Assembly (NCBI GenBank): GCA_947044365.1
Contig: OX345642.1
Coordinates: forward strand, 4,339,598 to 4,403,597
Reading direction: 5' to 3'
DNA from: Petrosia ficiformis
Lineage: Eukaryota > Porifera > Demospongiae > Haplosclerida > Petrosiidae
Length of the DNA stretch: 64,000 nucleotides
Each line of letters begins with the position of its first letter. Position 1 is the stretch's first letter. Below the pieces are notes generated by a model. It was not told the DNA's origin, made no database searches, and saw only the letters and a program-made list of their open reading frames with translations. Of this stretch, positions 1-43,086 are shown piece after piece. Position numbers and translations under genes: made by a program.

Positions 1-601
1 TATTTGATTTATGTTTACCAATCTTGTCCTGTTTCTCATATGCTTTGTAGTTTGTACACAGTTCAGGTTTCAGTTTATCAAACATTCACTCAATTTATCA
101 GACAATGTCTTGCATGACTGGCTGTTTCCAGACCACTGTGCTAGGCCATCCCTATGATTTTTTCCATGGGATATGTTTATGTATAGGTTATACATCAAGG
201 TAAAGGTTTCTAATGAATTTATCACACTGAGGGCCAAAAGTGTGAGGTTTGATAAATTGAACATTACCAAGGTATACAACCAGCTTCTACCATGAAATAC
301 ATGTGAAATACAGTATCCAGGCAAATCTTTGTGCATTGCAACAATTTACGTAGCTAACAAAGAGTGGTGTGGATGTTTCTGACTCTAGAGACAAGTTAAG
401 TTCAGAAGCTTTATTTTATTTATTCACAAGTGAAAATAACAATAATTATTAGAGATATGGCTGACTTTGTCTCAACAACAGCTCAGATGAAGAGCATCTG
501 TGCAAAAAGTCATTGCCTCATATCCTAGACTTCTGAACATGTTTCTAACTTTTTTTTATAATTCATTGGCAATTAGAATTTGTCTTTGTTCGTATTTATA
601 G
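1..601. other. Intron or 5' flank with no recognisable exon
   Basis: No exon with good splice sites could be read here on either strand. Fragments near 145-175 (a CCCTATGAT core followed by TTTTCCATGGG) and 455-475 (ATGGCTGACTTTGTC) match pieces of the CCCTATGATTGC element family found at many other places in the window, so at least part is degraded transposon. Because the receptor gene at 602 clearly begins upstream, this stretch is most simply its intron. Confidence 0.5.
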
Positions 602-31242
<30,641 letters not shown>

Positions 31243-32587
31243 GCTGTTTTCTACTAGTTAGTTTCTTCTCTTACTTGCATATGTATAATTATATAATTAA
31301 AATTATGTATTGCTAGTATTTTTTATATTTCTAAATGAATTAAGCTATTGTGAATTGCTGCATTAAATAGATTTTAATTTAAATGACTACATGTATATCA
31401 TGTAATCTTCATTATAGTTGTTTTTTTAAAAAATGTTTATTTGAAATAACTGTCTACATCGATCATCATTATGATTAGTCTTGCATTCCACACCTATGAT
31501 AACAATTAATGTTAATTGTCCACTTTTTGTACTATAGCAGTTGTATAGAATTCAGCTAATGTTTTTTTTTAATAACTAAAAGTGTTACCAAAAGTCTGCA
31601 GCATTAATTCTTCATACTGGGTAAAATTTCAAACCATTACTTATTTGGAAGAGATGTTTTCCACATGCCCAGGTCTACAGCCACCATGAAGTATGTAATA
31701 AAGAAAGTACACGTAGGCTAAATTTCGAAACATAAATTTGAGTATATATAACCCACTAAAAAATTACTTATTGTATAATACAATAAGAATACTATTACAT
31801 ATGCAAGTCAACGCTGAACAGTATCACATCCGTGTGCTTTCTTTGGCACAGTTCATGCACTGCTGGATGATTTATGTATGTAGTTATGCATTTAAATGCA
31901 CAATTATAATACTCAAACTAGCAACTCTCCAAGAGCTACATATGCTACTGTAGTTACTTTAATGTCATCCTAGAAGTTTGAAGGATAATGTTAATTATCA
32001 TATTTTTGATTTTCATATTAATTGTAAGTTAATTAGCTAATCGCAGAAGTAAGGTGTATTAGCACATTATGATTGTTATAAGAATTATGTATGTACACGT
32101 GTACATGACTGAGCAGGGTCATTAAGACCACACCCATTAATTAAGACAAATATATTATCAATGTCTGTTCTACAAAACAGACTTTTATGCATTACACATA
32201 AATTAGTTAATATACACTATAAGCTTACAGCAATAATTCCACAAATAAAAAATATTGCTTGTATATATGCAAAAATTGCAAAGCCAGGTGATAATGTACA
32301 TGTACACTGCCGGTGCACAAGTGGGTTTGTTTCTGTACTGATGTGGTTAGCTAGCAGACAAAAAATTTCAATTAATATTATAATTATTATAACTTATAAT
32401 AGTCTTATATATAATTATTTATTGATCTCTTAAACAGAATCACACTGAATAATATAATTACAACCATGTTTCGTTGCATGCCATACACTAAAATTACAGT
32501 CTCATTAATAAACATTAAAAATATATAATTTAATAATAGAATCAATTATGTAAAAATTATAATAATTATGATAATAACAGAACAAGT
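31243..32587. other. Convergent intergenic region between the IP3R and LPCAT genes
   Basis: Both neighbouring genes end here. AATAAA at 31697-31702 is the first good polyadenylation signal downstream of the IP3R stop. No other coding signal; 31738-32433 has short open frames without homology or splice structure. Confidence 0.6.
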
Positions 32588-32592
32588 TTATT
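32587..32592 (-). promoter_or_regulatory. Polyadenylation signal AATAAA overlapping the LPCAT stop codon
   Basis: On the minus strand the end of the coding sequence reads CAACAATAAACTTG: the stop TAA is inside AATAAA. If used, the 3' UTR would be only some 15-25 bases. A further AATAAA on the minus strand lies near 32420 and could be used instead. Confidence 0.5.
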
Positions 32593-35500
32593 GTTGAGGG
32601 TTGGAGAGCCCAGCATTCTGGCACTCATGAAACAGTAATAGATATTCTGGATTGTCTATTAGCAGCTCCTTCAATTGATCTGGAAATTAATTTATGGATC
32701 AATATAAAGTATAACTATGAATCTTATATACTGGGAAATACCATGACTTGAATATGAAATGTTGCCAAAAGTAAAAAAATAAGTGACATCTCCAAGATAT
32801 TTCCTTATTAAGCAGTTATATGGCAACATCACATTATTGATGATAAAATGGACACGCTACAGATTTACAAATAAGCTTTACAATTTGCAGCTGTCTTTGG
32901 CTATCAGAAGTGAGAGACTATACCTAGGAATAGAAAAGCTGTCTAATTTCATGGTTTTATTACAAACAAAAGTTACCTCAGACTCAGAGACTATTCTTGT
33001 ACATAAGCAATTATATTATATTTTTAAGGCCCATAGGGACATCCCTATGATTGCTTTCCACGGGGTTTAATGTATATATATTTTCTTGTGTCCACTTCGC
33101 GAGTATGCGTTGTATATGTAGTTAAGGAAGTTGTGTCATTCCCGGGGCTCGGTCAATTAATGGGCGTGGCACGTAATAGAATGCACGCTCGAACTCAGCA
33201 GAAAGAAAGCTGCTTGTAGCATTAGAAACTGGAACTATGAAATTAATTATGAAATTACACATACACATGACTGTTTCTGTGTGCTGCACTGTGTATTTTA
33301 CCACAAGCACACCCTTTTACAAGTAATTTACTAAGGTCTGCATGCTCACATTCACAATGACCTCAAAATAATGATGTAATGAATTTATATGTAATATAGA
33401 GTGTAGTTTAATGTGATATGGTAATTAAGTCATGAATTGAAATTTGACTTTCACAAAACAGAATGGGAAGGATAATTAGATGAAAATGGAACTAGAAAAA
33501 AAAGATTGTTAGTCATTCCACACTAAATTTATGAACAGTTTTCTGAGGTCAAGGGAAATGTGAATGACCATTGGTACAAGTATAGTGATTAACTTAAATT
33601 CAAAGTACTTACCAAAGTCCCAAGGCCCTGGTAACTCCAAAAGACTTAAACAGTCTTTATGATCTGTTATCTGATGATGAGCAGATTGATCACACTTACA
33701 CTCACAAAGTAATCCACATGTCCTACATATGTGTTTCTCTTTGGTAGTGTTTAGTTTAAATTGTAATGGTAGTTTGAGAAGATCATATTTTGTTACTATT
33801 CCATCATTATCAGAATCAAAAAACTGAAAACAAAAACACAAGTCAAATGTATGTATACTTATCATTTAAAAAGAATATTAATATAATATTATAATAAATG
33901 TATATTATTGCAGGCAAAGTATTGTCACGAGTCCAAAAGACAAGTGACGATATGCGTATCCAACGAGTGATATTTCCTGGTATCTGTATGATAATCTATT
34001 TATCTAATGTAACAGGCTACAATTCTCAACATGAAACAATCATGATAAGGAGCTTTTACAAGGTAAAACCCAGATCAGTGATTATCTCGAGCTACCGTCA
34101 CCGCGGAAGCGAGAAATTCTTAGTACTAGGCAGATAGATGAAGCTGTGCAAGTTCCCAGGTTATTATTCAAAAATAAACTTATATGTACCTCGTTCAGGA
34201 TTTTATATAGTTCAATAGTACAATTTTTCCTGTTACCAAACCAAGAGAAAATCTTTTTCCAGCTGTTGATACTTGGTAGCATGTGACTAGTAGTACAATA
34301 AAACTTCTGGTCAGGTGACATCCAGTACAATAACACTTTGGTACAATACCGTGAAATATCAGCAGAGTGTGTGATTTGATTGTATAATTGAAAATGTGTG
34401 GGCTTCATTGATTCCATGATAAACATATTAGATAATTATTATTATCAAACAATGATTACCATAGAAACAACAAATCCACACAGAGACATTCAAATCATGC
34501 AATATGATAATATTTTCCAGTCACATGACCGAACATTTTATTGCATGTAAGGAAAATCACCTGACCGAAATTGTGTTGTAAATCATGACACATGTTGCTA
34601 AGTAAAATTTATCTAGAAAGAGGACTACTCTATAATGTCTTTAGTTTTAGTGAAAGTGAAGTTAGTAATCATGAGTTGTGATAAAATTCTGAACAAGTTT
34701 TGTTATGATAAGATGTGTCACTAGCGAGGTTTTTTTTACATTCAGTGTTGAAGTCTCTTTTCGTGTTTGAGGTCGCTTGAGCCACTAGTCTGACAGTAAG
34801 TTTGAAAATGCTTCAAGATGACCATCTCTATCATGATAGTTGGAATAATATTATATAAGTAAATTTGAAAGAAAACGAACAAGATTTGATAAAGCCGTTA
34901 TTGCATGGATACCACTTGTTGGATACACGTATTGTATTGTCACTCGTTCTCTGGACTCATGATAATACTTTGTATCCAACTCGTGATAATACCCAGTATT
35001 TATATGATAATATATGTAATACATACCTCAAATATTTGTGCCAGTAGTTGTTTATTTTCCAACAGTGGTATTGAATGGTGGAGCATAGTAACATATTTAC
35101 AGAATGTCAATAATCGATCTTTATCCTGTAAACATAATAGAATCAACTGATGATATGATTGACCATTTTGTAGTAATCAAACTTCTAATTAGTACTGAAA
35201 AATCAATTTCTGACTACTCTTAAGCTTTAGGACAAATGTAACTATCTGGTGTTTACTTGATTAGAATATCCTCAATGCTGGAGTAGGCTTACTACATACC
35301 ATTAAAACTATTAGTGAAAGCCGGCACTATGGATATCATGTCAGCACATGTTACTAGGGAAATGAATTCTATATAGTCAGTTCAGTGAAAACAACTACTG
35401 CTATCATACAGGTATATAGTACTCTCCTTGTCAGGTCGCTTTTAATTATCATATTTATTGAGAAAATGCTCATTTTCATTGCAGATACAGATCATAGATG

Positions 35501-38500
35501 TTATATATATTGTATATACTACATTATTTGCAGATATCTAAAGTCATTATAAGTTTATCAGAATATTGGTAAAATCTAGTATCAGTAGATCACTAAATTT
35601 AATTGCCTGAAAGTATAAAAATATGACAAACATTTATAAGTACACTAACCACATCAATACTGTCGAATACTGATTGTAGACATGCATCATGAGGAACTTT
35701 TAAAAACATAGCCAAGTCTTCAATAGAAATAAGACCATCTTTGTTACTATCAATACGAGCAAATCTTCTTAAAAGTTTTTTAAGCTGTTCGTATCCAATA
35801 CTACAAATAGAGCAGTAAAAAAACACAATTACTATTGCATTTGGTGTAGCAACCCAATATCACACTCTAGAATTCACATATATACAGGTATGTAAGTGCA
35901 CTTATATATCAACATGTACATGTATATCAACTTACTTGAAAGGTCTAGCAGTTTGTCCAAACTCAACTATTCCAGCCACATCAGGCATTCCTAACCTCTT
36001 TGCCTCTTTCATTAGAGAAAGATCTTCAAATGTGTGCTCTGATTTAGACATACCAAGTGCTCTATAGAAACACACACAACAGAGTACAATGGATTCAGAA
36101 ATTGTATAGAAACATCAAATGATACATTATCTATTACTGGTCTGACTGTACTCAATTTGTGGGTATCTGTTTATCTGTCTAACTACATGTATTCTCGATC
36201 AGTTTATTCCTTTTACAAATCATATCTATAATCACTCACGTTGACATCATATCACGTACATTTTCAGCATATAGACCACAATCCTCTTTCTCCTGAAATT
36301 GGATTGCATAATTGACAACTCTTGATACATACAGTTATTCACACACAGCAGACACATGCATGTACATGTACACAAAGAGACACATACATGTACACACATA
36401 GACACTTACATACCTCTTCAGAAGGACTGTAAAATGGTAGATACTATTGGATAGAGTGAAATGATCCAATCATTGATCATTTTATACATGTATTATAATT
36501 TGTTATTACTTTATAGAGTGGGGATGAATGTCGTTTAACACACACAAGCTACTGAATAATAAATAGTTGATGGGTTTCAGAAAAATGAGAAAGATAATAA
36601 TTTTAAAACAATCATAGAAATCCTTTCTAAATAAGTCCTTTTTGTTTGACCTTATAATTACACAATTAATATTATGCATGACAGACATGTACTTACCTCT
36701 ATTTCAACAGCATTGTGAAACTGACAAAGAGTTAAGAAGAATCTTATGCATCTAAAAAATAATATTTTAATTATTATAATACATACATGTACAATGTATA
36801 TACATGTGTATATAATGTATGTACATCTATATACCATAGCTAACAGCCACATCAAAGTTACCGACAGGTGTTATATACACCCAACCACAGGTGGATATGA
36901 AACCACAGGGCTGATATAAGACCTATAATGATATTCATATGTAAATTCAAAAGAGTTGAAGACAAATGGAAAAAGGAGCGTAGAGCAGTAGATGTCAGGT
37001 AACATTGATGTACATGTTAGGTATAAAATATATTATAAGTAAGAGAAGCCATGCTATATAGCATGGCTTCTTGGTGTGTATCAGCAATATCAGACCTGAA
37101 CCCCGAGATAGCAGCCCTCGGCTTCGCCTCGGGCTGCTATCTCAGGGTTCAGGTCTGATATTGCTGATACACACCTCGAAGCCATGTTATATATATTAAG
37201 CGTTGTTTTTTTGTAGTCTGTTTCGACGGCAGGTTTTTTTGCTATCTCAGGGTTCAGGTCTGATATTGCTGATACACACCTCGAAGCCATGTTATATATA
37301 TTAAGCGTTGTTTTTTTGTAGTCTGTTTCGACGGCAGGTTTTATATCTGACCACAAGATGCTATATCTGATTTATAAACCTGTGGTTTACTTTGATGTTT
37401 TCATGGTTATGTAACACACGTTATTTCCTTTTTGCAGTACAATCCAAAGGGTCAAACCCTGTATGTATACGTTATAACATGCCTACGAGTTTTATAATCA
37501 CCAAGCACGAGGGCCAAAGGCCCGAGGGCGAAGTGATTATAAATCTGATATAGCACTCGTAGGTGTGTCATAATTAATATTTCTCAAAAGACAAAACTTT
37601 CGTTAAAATCGATTGCTTCTCCTACTTTTCTGTCTTGATTTTGGAGAAGATAAGCGTTGTTTTCTGTTGATGGCAGGTTTTATATCTGACCACAGGGTGT
37701 TATATGTGATATATAAACCTGTGGTTTACTTTGATGTTTCGCTGTATCAGGATATATATACATTATATATATATATATATATATTAATATATATATATAT
37801 ATAATATATATTATATAATTGTACTTATAATTGTACATATATAATTAAAATTATAACATACATGTACATGATTATTTAGCTTGATCATAGTGGAGGTTTG
37901 AAATTAATAGTAACAGAATAATTTGTATTCTTGAAAATAGCATTTTGGCTCAAGATTAAAAATTTACTATGTTTCTATTAAGTTCAAGAAACCTCCACTG
38001 AAAATTCAGTATGGAACCTATACGGAATACTAATTAGCTTACGTTCCAAATCCTTTATCGGTCCAGATATTGTTTACCTGTGAAACACATAATTATGCAT
38101 GTAAAACATAATTGATTTAATAATTTACAAGATATCTGAGATACTGTAACTCATGATTCTCAGGTTCTTAACTTCTTACAAAACTATGAGTAGTGAACTC
38201 ACAAAGAAGAGTGAATCAAGTGTTCATTAAGTATGTTACATGTAGTTTCATTTGTTTCTGGTGGGACAGTTCAATGAAATGGCTGGCTAATGAAGACTTT
38301 AACAAGATTATTATTCAAAATTAATACAAGTCTTGTAAAACAAGTGATTACACTCCTGTTACCAGAGTAAAACTAGCAAGATAGTTAAATTCAGTGGGCC
38401 AACTATATAACTAAATGTAAGAGGACAGATGTACATGTTTGTACATGTTTGTACATGTAAATGTAATAACATCAGTTTCCCATGGCTAATAATTATATTT

Positions 38501-41500
38501 GTAAAAACAATTATTTTGATCTACATGCACATAGACTAATACATGTATGTGTAAACTCACCATTTTATTTTTATACTTTATTATAACTGGTTGTACAGGT
38601 GTCTTTGGACTGAATGCACCTAAAACAGATTAACCTAAATTACATGCAGGTATATGTACCAAGTAGGTACTAGGTACTACTGGCATAGATATATCTACTA
38701 GTACTTGAGTTATGAGTTATGATATGCAGATGTGTGAGATGACAAAATTCAGGAATCTGACTAGGGATTGAACTCAAACACTACTCAGGCACTCTTACCA
38801 TCAGATTCTGATGGCTGAAGAGTGTATGATTGTACTAGTCTCAAAGCTAGCTTTAAACCCAGCTGCTTCTAACTCTCTCAAAAACCTAACTTGCTCAAGC
38901 TAGTATTCTAACTAGTGGAACCTTACAGTCAGGAAACCAATGGTTGGTTTCCTGAATATCAACTTCATTTGACTTCCTATACAAATAGCAAATATTTGAA
39001 TTAAGCAAAATGTGTAAGATCGTTTTTTTTTCTTTCATACAACCAATCACACATTAAACTACATGGACATATAGTACTTCGTAGAAAGACACATTTACAC
39101 TTAATTTCTTGATATGTGTTAAATAGTCAACAAAATTTGGTATCTATGAAGAGTGATAGCTCATCTTGGATACCAAATTTATTGACCTACTCTTCTATAC
39201 AGTGACAGAATAATGAACAATTAAAGGTACTAATTTAATTTTGTGGAAATACAAATTACGTCACATAAATAAATTACCTCAGGTAGGTAGGGTATGGTTA
39301 ATGTTCTCAGCAAGGAAGGAATTCTGCCCACTTAATTTAACAAATTTTTAAAATAGTAATAATTATTAACAACTATGTAATAACTATAAACTAATTGTGG
39401 GTGTGGTTAACTTATACACATCTATACACGATGCAAGCTGTTATGCTTGAAAGCACAGTTAGTGCAGTTAGTAATACTGTCGGCTTTAAAGCTTTTTTTA
39501 GTAGTACTTCATCTTTGCAAAGAAAAAGTGCTCATAATTATACATATCATTTAAAGGTAGCCATTTGATCTCATGGAAATGCAAATTAATTATACCCTCC
39601 TCATTAAATGTACTATAATACATGAAACTGTACTTACCATGTTTAAAATGTATGATGACTTGACGATTTGTTGCAACTCCTAACAAAGAACACAAAACGT
39701 AATTACAATAACTATACAAAATATTACATGTGTAACACACACATGTACATGTAGCTATGGTTAGTAATGTTAGTTAAACATTATTCCACACATAATTGAC
39801 TATACAACAAAATTCAAAACAAGGATGACATATAACAGACCTTCAGGAAATATCAATAATGGAGGCCAATCACAAGTGGAATTTATTCTTCTGTGTATTT
39901 CTTCATTACAATGCTGACGAGATTTAGGATCCAGTCTTGATAGGAAGATATACTTTAAACCTTTGTCAAAAATTGCTAAATGAATGAATGGAGAAGATAC
40001 AAATACCAAATTAGTATGAGTAGATTATAGAACATACAAGAGTTTATGAGGATACAGATGGTTATGTTACATAATGTAGTATCACAAGGTGATGTCTTGA
40101 TACATAATACATTACATGCACACTTGACCTAGTTTTCAAAAAGGGACACTTTTCTGCAAAATGATTTTAATCAAACACTTACCTATAATCACTCACCATT
40201 CTACCATTTTGTACAGGACATCAGTGAAATTCAGTATCCAGGAAGAGCTGTTTAGCTTCTTAGATACCAAATTTCAATGACTTCCTCTACAAAATAGAGG
40301 AATGGCATTGACACAAATTATTTTCCAGAGCCTTTTTTAAAATTAAGTCACAAATAAAATACAGAACACTGAATATCTAAATGTACATATGTGCATGTAC
40401 ATGTATACATGTATGTACATACATACATACATACACACATATACATACATATAAACATACATATATACATACATACTACATGTACATGTACATACATACT
40501 AGAGTTGGGCAATACTGTATGCGTTGTATGTGCTTGTAGTAGCTGACAACAACAAAATGTGCGCTTATTAAGCTTATTATATATGTCTTCATAATTTTAG
40601 TATAGTATTAGTTTAATATAGTAATAGTTTAGTACCACATGACTTGATAATAATTGTATAGTATTAGTTTAAAATACATGTAGTATTCGGTGTTATGCCC
40701 AGGATATTTAGAGTGGGGGTTGGATTCGAACTTGCATTTAGTACCATGTCTTGATAATAATTTTACAGTATTAGTATATAGTTCTAGTATCAGTCTACAA
40801 TTGGAATGTCAACTGACCAGCTGTACTCTTGTGTTATTATGATAGTTATTCAAACTTCACAAAACTGTTAGTTTAGTTTTCTGCTCAGAATTAAAGTACT
40901 ATATAGCAACTTCTAGTTTAGTATTGAAGATCAAAGCAAATTTACTTGAACACTAAAACAACACTAGTTTAGATATATATATATACACACGTTTGAACAA
41001 CAGCATACATCCAATGATTGGTATATCCTTGTTATCAGCTCTGGTGACACTTGATGGTACTTGAAGCAAAGATACAAACAAAAAATCAAAAGATAGATGA
41101 ATGTGGACATGCCACTGTTATAGGAGCAGCTCTAGCAGAAACAGGTCGACCAGTGATTTTAATCCAATGAAAGCCACATCCAAATAAAATAATTCTAAAC
41201 AAAATAACTCCAACTCTTTGTAACAGAAACCTGAAAGGAATGGATTAAAAACATAAGTGGCGAGGAAAATGGTGTAGGAAAGAAAAATCCCCTGCTTCTT
41301 TTGGTGAAAACAAAACATTTCTCAATAATTAGGAATATCAATAGCTTTTAATGACATTATAGTCATAAGAAATGACATTATAATTATAAATTTATTATTG
41401 GTTACACCAATGAAATGGTGATCCTTGACTATAGCTGAACTACTGGAGGTTTACTTTCTAGACATGTTACATTTTGAATATCCAATCTACTTACTTCCTC

Positions 41501-42235
41501 CATCCAGAAAGTGGTCTGTCAGATCTAACATTACCCAGGGTTGCTATTGTACCGATAATACAACAAGTAATATACATAGGTAGAACTACTAAGCACAATC
41601 GTATTGGAAACAACCAAAGAGCATTACTTATCACCTGTAACAATGAAAGAATAGTGTTATCAGCTACACTTAATCTACATTAAAAGTCATCCTACAGTTT
41701 TTCCACCATGCTTTAAAGGTAGTTTAACTTTAGTTGTGGACTATACATAAATACAAAAATACACACACACACTCATAATTATAGTAACTACAAATGCCAA
41801 ATGAATAACCGCTACATTTTTGGTAAAGGGAATAAGGCAATCAAAATTGGTTTCTGGATTGCTTCTTGACATTCTAAATTAAGTATGTGATCCTGAAACC
41901 AATTTGGATTACCTTCTTGACTTGATCCACATTTTTATAGAGGATGTTTTAAAATAATAGATGAATTATATTCATCCATAACAATAATACGGCATACTGA
42001 ATTACATATCTATAAATATATATAGCTACTGTATAATAATATAATTATATATATTATATATATATATAATTATATATATGATATTTATATACACAGTATA
42101 ATAATATATATATATATATATTATTATACTGTGTATATAAATATCATATATATAATTATATATATATATAATTATATTATTATACAGTAGCTATATATAT
42201 TTATAGATATATAATTCAGTATGCCGTATTATATA

Positions 42236-42267
<32 letters not shown>

Positions 42268-43053
42268 ATATATATATATGTATAGGTTATAACACCCTAC
42301 GAGTGCTACATCAGATTTATAATCACCGAGCACGAGGGCCGTAGGCCCGAGGGCAAGGTGATTATAATTCTGATATAGCACGAGTAGGCATGTTATAATT
42401 AATATATTTCATGAAAGACAAAACCTTTGTTGATGTCTGATGCTTCTCCTACCTTTTTGTAGGCACTTTGAAGGTAAGCGTTGTTTTCTTGTAGTCTGTT
42501 TCGACGGCAGGTTTTATATCTGACCACAGGGTGTTATATCTGATATATAAACCTGTGGTTTACTTTGATGTTTCGCCGTATCGGGATATATGTAATATAT
42601 ATACCATGGCTTCGAGGGATATATTCGCCATATATACCGAGAAGCCATGGTACATATAATATATTCTATAGCTAACAGAAACATCGAAGAAGAACAGGAC
42701 AATGGACACAAGTAACAGGCTAACACACCTTACACTTTCAGTGATATGGGGCAAATAGTTCCTGGGAGAAACGCCCATCTGTTGATTCTTTTTTTAAGAG
42801 ACAAAGAGAGCTTCTTTTGTGTGTTTACTTGTCGACATAGCCTTCATTCTCTGTAGACCTTTGGTGACTAGATCAACTGCGCATGTGCATGACGTCATAC
42901 CAGGGATGATATATGGCATATATCCCTGCTGTACTCGTGAACGATCTTTGATGTGGTTGTATAACTTCCCTGCGGTTGTATAACTGCCCTGTGGTCGGGG
43001 ATATATGCCATATATACGCCCTGTTGGCTCTTTGATGTTTCTGCTAACTATGG

Positions 43054-43086
<33 letters not shown>

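Noticed and set aside
37090..37356. 88-codon minus-strand frame with two 35-residue repeats
   Set aside because: Runs across a foldback element and its 105-base tandem duplication.
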